Position numbers and translations under genes: made by a program
NCBI RefSeq assembly: GCF_009687865.1
Contig: NZ_BLAE01000049.1
Coordinates: 1-64,000 of the forward strand
Length of the DNA: 64,000 bases
DNA from: Acrocarpospora macrocephala
GTDB lineage: Bacteria > Actinomycetota > Actinomycetes > Streptosporangiales > Streptosporangiaceae
Direction: 5' to 3'
Notes under the pieces: generated by a model
What the model saw: only the letters and a program-made list of their open reading frames with translations
Told to the model about the DNA's origin: nothing
Database searches by the model: none
Shown here: positions 51,024-58,456 of the stretch, one piece after another
How the letters are laid out: each line of letters begins with the position of its first letter
Numbering within the stretch: the stretch's first letter is position 1

Positions 51024-52050
51024 GCCGCACGACGCCGAACCGGCGCGGCCCGCGAATCTCGGACACGACGCCCGGCGGATCGTCATGTCGGCGTTGGCCG
51101 ACGGAATCGTCGCGGTCGACGACAGCGGCGTGATCCGAATCTGCAACCCCGCCGCCGAGGAACTCGTCGGCCGGCCCACGGGTGAACTCATCGGCACCCT
51201 GTTTGGCTATCCGGTCGTCGCCGGCGAATCAACCGAGATCGACCTGATGCTGCCCGGCGGCCAGACGCGGGTGGTCGAGATGCGCGCCACCACCACCACG
51301 GTCGCCGGACAGCTCCTGCATGTCGCCGCGCTGCGTGATGTCACCCTCCGGCGGCAGGCCGAGCAGGAGCTCGAAGCGGAACTCGAACGGCGGGGCTCGG
51401 TGATCGCGGTGGCGGCCCATGAGGTCCGCAACCCGCTCACGGGGATCGGCCAGCTGGTGGACATGCTGCGCGACCCCCGGGAGAGTTTCACCGACGAGGA
51501 ACGAGCCGACGTCCTCGGCCGCATCGCCGATCGCACCGCCCATATCCAGTCCCTGGTCAAGAAACTTCTCACTGTGGCGAAGATCGACGCGGAGGTCTCG
51601 CACACCACCACGGTGCCGGTGCCGGTGCTGGAGGTGATCCTGGAACGGTTGGCCGAGTTCGCCGACCGCCCCCGGAACGTGAACGTGTCGTGCGACCCCG
51701 GGGTCCGGGCGCTGGCCGATCGCGGCGAGCTGTCGGAGATGCTGGTCAACTACCTGGAGAACGCCTTCGCCTACGGAGCCCCGCCCTTTCAGATCGACGT
51801 CGCCGAACAGCCCGGCGGGGTGGAGATCCGGGTGTGCGACAACGGGCCCGGCGTGCCCGCAGAGTTCGAGGCCAGCCTGTTCGACCGCTTCACCCGTGGT
51901 GCGCGCGCCCGCCGGGGGACGGAGGGCTCGGGACTCGGGCTGTGGATCGTCCGGCACCTGGCCAGAGCCAACGGCGGCGACGCGTACTTTGAACCGGGTG
52001 AAACGGGCGCCTGCTTCTGCCTCCGCCTCCCTCAGGCACCGCGCAGGTGA
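51016..52050 (+). CDS. PAS-containing histidine kinase of the kai operon
   Basis: A 344-residue cytoplasmic kinase with no membrane segment. A PAS domain fills about residues 20-115 (MSALADGIVAVDDSGVIRIC, then AALRDVTLRRQAEQEL). The H-box is VAAHEVRNPLTGIGQLVDML. The ATPase domain has NYLENAFAYG, DNGPGVPAEF and GSGLGLWIVRHL. Its start overlaps the kaiC stop by eight bases (51016-51023), so it is translated with kaiB and kaiC. It occupies the role that SasA or CikA plays near cyanobacterial KaiC, but the domain make-up is different. No response regulator is adjacent. Confidence 0.9.
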   Translation: MGEPHDAEPARPANLGHDARRIVMSALADGIVAVDDSGVIRICNPAAEELVGRPTGELIGTLFGYPVVAGESTEIDLMLPGGQTRVVEMRATTTTVAGQLLHVAALRDVTLRRQAEQELEAELERRGSVIAVAAHEVRNPLTGIGQLVDMLRDPRESFTDEERADVLGRIADRTAHIQSLVKKLLTVAKIDAEVSHTTTVPVPVLEVILERLAEFADRPRNVNVSCDPGVRALADRGELSEMLVNYLENAFAYGAPPFQIDVAEQPGGVEIRVCDNGPGVPAEFEASLFDRFTRGARARRGTEGSGLGLWIVRHLARANGGDAYFEPGETGACFCLRLPQAPRR

Positions 52051-52191
52051 CGGCACGCCGACGCCCCCGCGCAAGCGACAGAAGATCACCGGGAAGACCA
52101 AGGAGCACTTTTGTCGGTGACACCACGGTGGACCGCCTCAAGCCGAGACGCCGGAAACCCGACGGCTGCGAGAATCCTCAAGGTGAGCAGG

Positions 52192-52740
52192 ATGTTCGTG
52201 GCGTTGGTGCCTCCGCCGGACGTACTCGCCGAAGTTGAGGAGGCCGTTGAGCCGTTGCGGCGGGAATGGCCGGAGTTGACCTGGGTTGAGCCGGTCAACT
52301 GGCATATCACGTTGGCTTTTCTGGGGGAGGTTCCGGATAAGGCGCGGGCGGAGCTTGGGGTCAGGTTGGCGCGGGCCGCTGGGCATCATGAACCGGTGAC
52401 GCTGGCGTTGGGACGGTCGGGGGCGTTTGCCAAGCCTGGGCGGGCGGTCACCTTGTGGCTGAGTTTGCGGGCTCCGGCGAGGTTGGCCAGGCTGGCGGGG
52501 TCGCTGGCGGCCGGGGCCAGGCGAGCGGGTGCGGGGCACATCGACGAACGGCCCTACCGGGCCCATTTCACCCTGGCCAGGTCGCGGAAATCGGCTGAAA
52601 TTTCCCCACTTGTCGAGGCGTTGAGCGAGTTCGAAGGGACGTTCTGGCAGGCGACGAGTGCGCAATTGTTCGAGAGTCACCAAGGGCCGCCCCTACGGTA
52701 TGAACCCATTGAGGACTACCCACTCGGTAGGCGCGGTTAG
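52192..52740 (+). CDS. thpR: RNA 2',3'-cyclic phosphodiesterase (LigT/ThpR family)
   Basis: A 182-residue two-histidine phosphoesterase. The two catalytic HxT motifs are visible as HITLAFLGEVPD (about residue 40) and HFTLARSRKS (about 125). FVALVPPPDVLAEV and ARLARLAGSLAAGARRAG fit the family. It hydrolyses 2',3'-cyclic phosphates at RNA ends and may reverse 2'-5' links. ATG 52192 has AAGGTGA about six bases upstream. It follows the kai operon by 141 bases on the same strand. Confidence 0.9.
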   Translation: MFVALVPPPDVLAEVEEAVEPLRREWPELTWVEPVNWHITLAFLGEVPDKARAELGVRLARAAGHHEPVTLALGRSGAFAKPGRAVTLWLSLRAPARLARLAGSLAAGARRAGAGHIDERPYRAHFTLARSRKSAEISPLVEALSEFEGTFWQATSAQLFESHQGPPLRYEPIEDYPLGRRG

Positions 52741-52750
52741 GCTCGTCGGC

Positions 52751-52834
52751 GTGGATCGTCCTCGACGCTGGCTGGTGCCGGCCGTGCTGGGCCTGCTCGT
52801 GCTCATCGTGGTGCTGGGTGCGCTGGTCAGCTGA
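52751..52834 (+). CDS. 27-residue single-pass membrane peptide
   Basis: A GTG-initiated short frame gives a basic N-terminus (DRPRRW) and a hydrophobic stretch LVPAVLGLLVLIVVLGALVS. Such very short tail-free membrane peptides downstream of thpR-like genes occur in actinomycetes, and the codon choice is G/C-ending throughout. Its last codons form the left arm of the palindrome at 52813-52848. It is below the length that gene finders usually report. Confidence 0.5.
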   Translation: MDRPRRWLVPAVLGLLVLIVVLGALVS

Positions 52835-52848
52835 CCAGCGCACCCAGC
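52813..52848. terminator. Perfect 36-base palindrome, bidirectional terminator
   Basis: Two 18-base arms meet without a loop (centre between 52830 and 52831; GCTGGGTGCGCTGGTCAG on the left). It lies between the end of the small membrane gene and the stop of the convergent aldo/keto reductase gene, so it can serve both. There is no T-run on either side. Confidence 0.65.
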
Positions 52849-52852
52849 TCAT

Positions 52853-53824
52853 TCACCAGGCGTACGCCTCCGGCGCGGTTCCCCCGGGGCCGGGGAAGAT
52901 CTCGTCGAGACGGGCCAGTGCCTTCTCGTCGAGCTTGATCTCCAGTGCCCGGGTGATTCCGTCCAGTTGTTCGGCCGTGCGCGGGCCGATGATGGGAGCG
53001 GTCACCGCGCGCTGGTGCAGCAGCCAGGCCAGGCCGACATTCGCCGGGTCCTCCCCCAGCTCATCGCAGAACGCCTCGTACTGCTCCAGTTGCGGACGGA
53101 GCCGCTCGATCTCGGCCTGCTGGTCCGGGGTGGCCGTACGGCCCTTTTCGATCTTCCGGAGGACGCCCCCGAGGAGACCTCCGGCGAGGGGGCTCCACGG
53201 GATCACCCCGAGCCCGTAGTCCTCGCAGGCCGGCAGGACTTCCAGCTCGACCGAGCGCTGCAGCAGGTGATACTTGGACTGCTCGCTGACCAGGCCGAGG
53301 AAGTTGCGGCGGCGGGCCGCCTCCTGGGCCTTGGCGATGTGCCAGCCGGCGAAGTTGGACGAACCGACGTACAGGATCTTGCCCTGGGTCCGCAGGACCT
53401 CCATGGCCTCCCAGAACTCCTCGAACGGGGTGTTCCGGTCGATGTGGTGGGCCTGGTAGATGTCGATGTAGTCCGTCTGCATGCGCTTGAGCGAGGCGTC
53501 GCAGGCGCGGCGGATGTTGAGCGCGGACAGGAGGTTGTCGTTCGGCCATTCGCCCATGGAGCCGTACAGCTTGGTGGCGATGACGGTCTTCTCCCGGCGA
53601 CCGCCGCCCTGGGCGAACCAGCGCCCGACGATCTGCTCGGTGACACCCTCGCCCATTTTCCAGCCGTAGACGTTGGCGGTGTCGAAGAAGTTGATCCCCA
53701 GCTCGTGCGCGCGATCCATGATCGCGAACGAGTCCTCCTCGGTGGTGTGCGGGCCGAAATTCATCGTGCCCAGACAGAGCTTGCTGACCTTGAGTCCAGT
53801 GCGACCTAGTTGTCCATACTCCAT
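52853..53824 (-). CDS. Aldo/keto reductase
   Basis: A 323-residue NADPH-dependent reductase of the Kv-beta/YajO-like group. The catalytic tetrad is visible: Asp and Tyr in FFDTANVYGWKMGEG, Lys in VIATKLYG, His in IYQAHHIDRNTPF. GLKVSKLCLGTMNFG is the usual opening and LVSEQSKYHLLQRSVELEVL the cofactor-side motif. It reduces aldehydes or ketones; the substrate is unknown. The gene is divergent from the secreted-protein gene at 53911. Confidence 0.92.
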   Translation of the reverse strand: MEYGQLGRTGLKVSKLCLGTMNFGPHTTEEDSFAIMDRAHELGINFFDTANVYGWKMGEGVTEQIVGRWFAQGGGRREKTVIATKLYGSMGEWPNDNLLSALNIRRACDASLKRMQTDYIDIYQAHHIDRNTPFEEFWEAMEVLRTQGKILYVGSSNFAGWHIAKAQEAARRRNFLGLVSEQSKYHLLQRSVELEVLPACEDYGLGVIPWSPLAGGLLGGVLRKIEKGRTATPDQQAEIERLRPQLEQYEAFCDELGEDPANVGLAWLLHQRAVTAPIIGPRTAEQLDGITRALEIKLDEKALARLDEIFPGPGGTAPEAYAW

Positions 53825-53910
53825 GGACCTCAGCTTATGAACCTGGAGTGGACTCCAGGCGAGCGCTCGTGGGGACTATCAGCAATGATTGCCGCATGGG
53901 GGGAGCGAGG

Positions 53911-54882
53911 GTGAAAGTCATCGGGCTGGTGATGCTGGTGGTTGGGGTCGTGACGGCGACGCCTGCCTGGGCGGACGATACCGAGCGGGTCCTGTTCAAG
54001 TTTCGCGACAAGAGGATCACCGAGTCGAGCGGGCTCGCGCTCTCGCCGACGCATCCGGACATCATCTACACCCATAACGACAGCGACGCGGGGCCGCAGT
54101 TTTTCGCTGTGGGCATGGACGGGCGGACCCGGGCGACGTTCACGCTGGCCGGGGCGGAGGCTCGGGACTGGGAGGCGATGGCCGCGTCGAAGGACCCGGA
54201 GACTGGCCGTGGGGTGCTGTGGTTCGCCGACATCGGCGACAATTTGGAAGGCGCATGGCCGGATATTTCCGTTTATAAGGTGATCGAGCCTCAGCGGATG
54301 AGGGATGCCACGTTGCAGGCCGTGCGGTACCGGTTTCGGTACGCGGATGGGGGCCGGAACGCCGAAGGGCTCATGGTGCATCCCAAGACGGGGCGCCTTT
54401 ACGTGGTCACCAAGGAGTTCGTGGGGTCGATCTACCAAGCTCCGAAGATTCTCCGTACCGACCGGACCAACGTGCTGCGCCGCGTCGGTGAGGCGCCGAT
54501 CATGGCCACCGATGCCGCGTACGCCCCTGACGGCGCGACCTTCGTTATTCGTACCTATTTTTCCGCATCTATCTACAAAGCTCCGGACAAACTGGTGTCC
54601 AAAGTTTCCATGCCCGCCCTCGCGCAGTCGGAGTCGGTGACGTACACGCGGGACGGATCGGCCCTGCTCACCGGCTCGGAAGGAGTCGGCAGCCCGGTCT
54701 ACGAGGTCCCGCTCCCGGCCAAGGTCGCCGCGTCGCCATCCCCGGCCCAGCCTGCCGTGGCGAAGCCCGCCGCGGCCGCCGAGTCCGGCGGTGTGCCCAT
54801 CTCCATGGTGGCGTTGTGGGTCGGCGTCGCCCTCGGCGCGATGGCGATTATCGGAATCATCGCCCGCTGGGCGGTTCGCTGA
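53911..54882 (+). CDS. Exported, membrane-tailed protein (possible beta-propeller)
   Basis: A 323-residue protein with a signal peptide (VIGLVMLVVGVVTATPAWA) and a C-terminal membrane helix (ISMVALWVGVALGAMAIIG) ending in a short basic tail, separated by an Ala/Pro linker. The exported domain (SSGLALSPTHPDIIYTHNDS, then GRGVLWFADIGDNLEGAWPD, then MVHPKTGRLYVVTKEFVGSI) has the repeated strand pattern of a beta-propeller. GTG 53911 is chosen because GGGGAG lies six bases upstream. It may bind or sense a wall component. The family is known mostly as hypothetical in actinomycetes. Confidence 0.7.
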   Translation: MKVIGLVMLVVGVVTATPAWADDTERVLFKFRDKRITESSGLALSPTHPDIIYTHNDSDAGPQFFAVGMDGRTRATFTLAGAEARDWEAMAASKDPETGRGVLWFADIGDNLEGAWPDISVYKVIEPQRMRDATLQAVRYRFRYADGGRNAEGLMVHPKTGRLYVVTKEFVGSIYQAPKILRTDRTNVLRRVGEAPIMATDAAYAPDGATFVIRTYFSASIYKAPDKLVSKVSMPALAQSESVTYTRDGSALLTGSEGVGSPVYEVPLPAKVAASPSPAQPAVAKPAAAAESGGVPISMVALWVGVALGAMAIIGIIARWAVR

Positions 54883-54951
54883 GCCGGATGTGTGAACTCG
54901 CTAGTCGGGGGCAAGGTGGGACGAAACACCCGACCAGAACGAGGAGTCATC

Positions 54952-55242
54952 GTGCTCACACTGACGGACAACGCCGTACAGGTGATCCGTGATCTCACCG
55001 CGCAGTCGACGGATTCGGCGGACACGGGCATTCGCATCGCTGGCCAGCCCGACGAGCCGGGAGCCCTGCTGCTCTCGGTGGCGGACGCTCCGGCGGTCAC
55101 CGACCAGGTGATCGACGTCGAGGGCGCCCGGGTCTTCCTGGACGCCGAGGCCGCCGATGTCCTGGACGACAAATCCCTGGACGCCGCCATCGACGAGCAG
55201 GGCGGGGTCTCCTTCAGGATCGAGCGGCAGAGCTACCTCTGA
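54952..55242 (+). CDS. HesB/IscA-like protein without cysteines
   Basis: A 96-residue protein with the A-type carrier fold (LTLTDNAVQVIRDLTAQSTD, then ARVFLDAEAADVLDDKSLDA, then FRIERQSYL). The three cysteines that hold iron or the Fe-S cluster in IscA/ErpA are absent; the protein contains none. So it may have lost the carrier role or bind something else (inference). GTG 54952 has GAGGAG five bases upstream. A strong hairpin terminator follows within a few bases of the stop. Confidence 0.82.
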   Translation: MLTLTDNAVQVIRDLTAQSTDSADTGIRIAGQPDEPGALLLSVADAPAVTDQVIDVEGARVFLDAEAADVLDDKSLDAAIDEQGGVSFRIERQSYL

Positions 55243-55248
55243 CGCAGA

Positions 55249-55291
55249 AGCCATGGATCCCGGCTTCTCATGCGGGCCGGGATCCATGGCT
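55249..55291 (+). terminator. Strong hairpin terminator after the HesB-like gene
   Basis: Sixteen-base arms (55249-55264 and 55276-55291; AGCCATGGATCCCGGC on the left) pair perfectly around an 11-base loop. It starts six bases after the stop codon at 55242. There is only a short A/T-rich tail. Confidence 0.75.
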
Positions 55292-55355
55292 ACTTATCAG
55301 TAACTGAGTACATATACGCATGTGCTCGCGCGGGCGGGGCGGCATTGTTTCGTGC

Positions 55356-57860
55356 ATGAACTCCGGTGGTCCCCTTCCGTGCCCGGACTGCGGTCAGCAG
55401 CTGACCGGGTCTAACACCGCCTGTCCGGCCTGCGGGCTGCCCCTCGTCGGGCCGGCGGCGACCGAGCTGTGGCAGCTCGATCTGGCGCTGGCCGATCTGC
55501 GGGCCCGGGAGGGTCACCTCCTGGCCCGGCGCGAGGTGTTGCTTACGACGCTGCGCGCCATTCGCGACAAAGTTCCGGCCATGGCGGGAGCAAGCGGGGG
55601 TCCCAACCAAGCCGCGACCGCGTGGGGGCCTCCGCCCGTTCCGCCGCAGCGTCCGACGGATATGTCCGGCAAGGCCGTACAAAATCTGCTGCTGGGTTTG
55701 GGTGGGTTGCTGCTGGTTGTGGCGGCGGTCGTGTTCACCGTCGTGAGCTGGGGGTATCTCGGGATCGGCGGGCGGGCGGCGGTTCTGCTGGGGTTCACGG
55801 CGCTGACGCTGGCGACGCCGCTGTTCCTGCTGCGCCGGGGGCTGAGCGCGACCGCCGAGACCATGGCGCTGCTCGGGTTCGCCCTGATGTTGCTTGACGG
55901 CTACGCCGCCTGGCAGGTCGGATTGGCCGGACTTGATCGCATCGAGCCGCTGACGTACACCGGCGTCTTGATCGCCGTCATGTGTGCGCTCTTCGCCCTG
56001 TACGGCCTGCTCGTCCACGTGGTCGTCGGCGAGCGGATCCACACGCTCAACCTGGCCGTCCCGGTGGCGATCGGGTTCGGGCAGCTGGCCCTGCCGGTCC
56101 TCAGCATCGACCGGGACGCCCTCTGGATCACCACCGCGCTGGTGTCCACTGCCGGGATCGACCTGTTGCTCTGGCATCGGCTCAAGCGCGGCACCGCCAT
56201 CGTCTGCTTCTGGATCACCTGGACGATCGGCTCAGCGGTGGGCGTGCTGCTGACCATCCGGGAAGTCGACCTCCAGGGCGGGTTCGCCCTCTCCGGCGTG
56301 CTGGTCGCGGCTGCCGCCATCGCGCTGTTCCAGGCCTCGCGCGGCCGATGGACGATCCCGCTCGCGGGTGGGGCCGCCATCACGCTGGCGGCGGCGCTGG
56401 TGTATCCGATCCGGCTGTCCGTCGACGCGAACTGGTGGCCTGTGCCGACCCCTGTCGCCGCGTTCGCCGTCGCCGGGATCGCCCTGCTTGTCCGGCCCAC
56501 GATCGGGCGCGAGATCGGCAGAATCGCCGCGGTCGCCGCCGGTGGCTTCGGTCTGCTGGTCGCTTCGCCGGTGCTGGTTCCGGTCACGGTCGCGCTGATC
56601 GGGCCCTTCTCGCCAGACAACTGGGAACCACGTACGCCCTGGGATGGACCTCGCACGCTGGGCGCACGCGACGAACTCGGGCTGAATCAGATCACGCTCA
56701 CCGTTCCCGCCGTGGTCGTGCTGGCCACCGTGGCGATCGCCCTGGCGGTGTGCGCGCTGGTGGTCCGCCGGAAGAACGCGGCGATCATGTCCGCGGTCGC
56801 GGTGACCGCCGTCATGCTGGTCGTGCTGCCGGTCGCGTTCAATCTGCCGTTCGGGGTTCTGGTCGCCGTACAGCTGCTGATCACGGCCGTGCTCGGGGCC
56901 GGGGTGGCGTTCGGGGGGCGGTCACGGGAGCCGGCTTTCGCCGTGCTCGCGGTTGGCATGGTCGCCGAGGTCGCGGCGTGGGCGCTGGTCTCCAAGACGG
57001 CGACCCTGGTCGCGGCGGCTGTCCTGGCCGTCGTCGCCGCTGGGGTGGCGTGGCGGGCGAGCCTGCCTGCCGTACGGGCTGGGGCTGCCGGGGTGGCGAC
57101 GGCGCTGGCCGGGGGCGAGGCCGTCGCGGTGTGGCTGGCGGCCGGGCAGAGTGCGCGGTATGTGACGTTCGTTCTGATCGCGGTCGCGGCGCTGGCCGCC
57201 GTCGCCGCCTGGCGGCTGCGGGACATCGGGGTGGAGATCGCCGGATACGCGCTCACCTTGATCGCGTTCGGCTACGTCGTGGACCCGCGCATGCTCAGCG
57301 TCGCGCTGGCCCTGGCGGGCGTCATCGCGGTCGGTACGGCCCTGCGCCCCGACCGGCACAACCCTGGTTATGTCGGCACAGTGCTCCTGCTGCTCGCCTC
57401 CTGGACCCGCCTCTACGCCGAGAACGTGGAGGTCGTCGAGGCGTACACCGTGCCTGTCGCGGTGGTCCTGCTCGCCTTCGGCTGGTGGCGCGCCCGAACG
57501 GCATCGTCCTGGATCGCCTATGGCAGCGGCCTCACGTTCGTGCTGCTCCCGAGCCTCTGGGACCTCTACGCCGAGCCGAACAATTGGATCAGAGCACTCG
57601 CGCTGGGCGTGGCCTCACTGCTCGTGCTGCTGGCCGGGGCGCGGTGGCGGCTGCAGGCGCCCGCGCTGCTCGGGGGGCTCACGCTGGCCATGGTGGCCGT
57701 GCACGAGCTGGCGCCGTGGGTGTCCGACCTGGTGCTGAGCGTGCCGCGCTGGGTGCCGGTGGCGGTCGGCGGGCTGCTGCTGGTCCTGGTGGGCGCGACG
57801 TACGAGGCGCGAATGCGGGACGTCCGGCGGATCGGCTCGCTGATCAAGGGCCTGCGCTAG
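55356..57860 (+). CDS. Large polytopic membrane protein with a zinc-ribbon N-terminus
   Basis: An 834-residue protein. The first 30 residues hold a zinc ribbon (PCPDCGQQLTGSNTACPACG). A coiled region follows (LALADLRAREGHLLARREVL), then about 20 or more membrane segments to residue 810 (for example LLLGLGGLLLVVAAVVFTVV, VVLATVAIALAVCALVV, FVLIAVAALAAVAAW). It has no transporter motif that I recognise. The general form matches a family of hypothetical actinomycete membrane proteins with zinc-ribbon starts (SCO7450-like). ATG 55356 lacks a ribosome site, so the message may be leaderless. Its end overlaps the next convergent gene by 17 bases. Confidence 0.7.
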   Translation: MNSGGPLPCPDCGQQLTGSNTACPACGLPLVGPAATELWQLDLALADLRAREGHLLARREVLLTTLRAIRDKVPAMAGASGGPNQAATAWGPPPVPPQRPTDMSGKAVQNLLLGLGGLLLVVAAVVFTVVSWGYLGIGGRAAVLLGFTALTLATPLFLLRRGLSATAETMALLGFALMLLDGYAAWQVGLAGLDRIEPLTYTGVLIAVMCALFALYGLLVHVVVGERIHTLNLAVPVAIGFGQLALPVLSIDRDALWITTALVSTAGIDLLLWHRLKRGTAIVCFWITWTIGSAVGVLLTIREVDLQGGFALSGVLVAAAAIALFQASRGRWTIPLAGGAAITLAAALVYPIRLSVDANWWPVPTPVAAFAVAGIALLVRPTIGREIGRIAAVAAGGFGLLVASPVLVPVTVALIGPFSPDNWEPRTPWDGPRTLGARDELGLNQITLTVPAVVVLATVAIALAVCALVVRRKNAAIMSAVAVTAVMLVVLPVAFNLPFGVLVAVQLLITAVLGAGVAFGGRSREPAFAVLAVGMVAEVAAWALVSKTATLVAAAVLAVVAAGVAWRASLPAVRAGAAGVATALAGGEAVAVWLAAGQSARYVTFVLIAVAALAAVAAWRLRDIGVEIAGYALTLIAFGYVVDPRMLSVALALAGVIAVGTALRPDRHNPGYVGTVLLLLASWTRLYAENVEVVEAYTVPVAVVLLAFGWWRARTASSWIAYGSGLTFVLLPSLWDLYAEPNNWIRALALGVASLLVLLAGARWRLQAPALLGGLTLAMVAVHELAPWVSDLVLSVPRWVPVAVGGLLLVLVGATYEARMRDVRRIGSLIKGLR

Positions 57861-58224
57861 GGCGCATCCGCTCCACGAAACGTTCGCCGCGCAGGGCACG
57901 TTCCACCACGGCGATCGACTCCGCGAGGGAGACCAATCGGGGGCCTTCCTGGCGGTAGACCTCCAGCACGGCCTCCACGACGTGGGGCGGCAGGTGGTCC
58001 TTGAGGTCGACGGCGGCGCCGCGGTATCCGGCGCGGGCCGCCTCGATCTCGGCCCGGACGTGGTGATGCGCCATCCGGGCCAGCGCGAGCGGATGCCGGC
58101 GAAGCACCCCATAGGCGCGGTAGTCGGGCGGCACGGCGTCCAGCAGCCAGGTGACGGCGGAGCTCTCCCAGTCCGGGCTGCCGGGCGGGCGCACCTCGGA
58201 CGGCCATTCCGGAGGCACGTACAT
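57844..58224 (-). CDS. Small protein with an SOS box at its promoter
   Basis: A 126-residue soluble, mainly helical protein (YVPPEWPSEVRPPGSPDWES, then AVTWLLDAVPPDYRAYGVLR, then ARMAHHHVRAEIEAARAGYR). No enzyme motif or known domain is recognised. Fourteen bases before its ATG is a perfect LexA-type site, and the -10 element TATGAT lies between, so the message is probably leaderless and SOS-controlled. The gene is conserved-looking in codon use and overlaps the membrane protein gene tail-to-tail by 17 bases. Confidence 0.72.
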   Translation of the reverse strand: MYVPPEWPSEVRPPGSPDWESSAVTWLLDAVPPDYRAYGVLRRHPLALARMAHHHVRAEIEAARAGYRGAAVDLKDHLPPHVVEAVLEVYRQEGPRLVSLAESIAVVERALRGERFVERMRPSAGP

Positions 58225-58230
58225 GCCACC

Positions 58231-58251
58231 ATCATACCGAACACAAGTTCG
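58231..58251 (-). promoter_or_regulatory. SOS box (LexA site) overlapping a promoter
   Basis: CGAACACAAGTTCG (58238-58251) matches the actinobacterial/B. subtilis-type LexA site CGAAC-n4-GTTCG exactly. The -10 hexamer TATGAT (58231-58236, minus strand) follows directly, six bases from the ATG at 58224. Confidence 0.7.
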
Positions 58252-58362
58252 ATGCTCAGTGGACCTATTGCTATGGGTATGTCCGCGCTAACTTTCGGGG
58301 TGATGACCGGTTTCATGGGATCCCGCGTCACAATGGTGCGGTTCTACCCTTGAAGGGCGGGG

Positions 58363-58455
58363 ATTCGGCTCCGCCCTGGGCACGAGACGATCGCGGACGC
58401 GCTGCGCCGGCTTCGCGATGAGGGGCACATCGACGCGGCGAAGGTGGGCGGCTGA
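58363..58455 (+). pseudogene. C-terminal remnant of an unknown gene
   Basis: A short frame with strong G/C-ending codons reads GHETIADALRRLRDEGHIDA and AKVGG, then stops one base before the lhgO ATG at 58457. A stop shortly upstream and the absence of a start suggest the tail of a gene whose front has been lost. The family is not recognised. Confidence 0.3.
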
Positions 58456-58456
58456 C

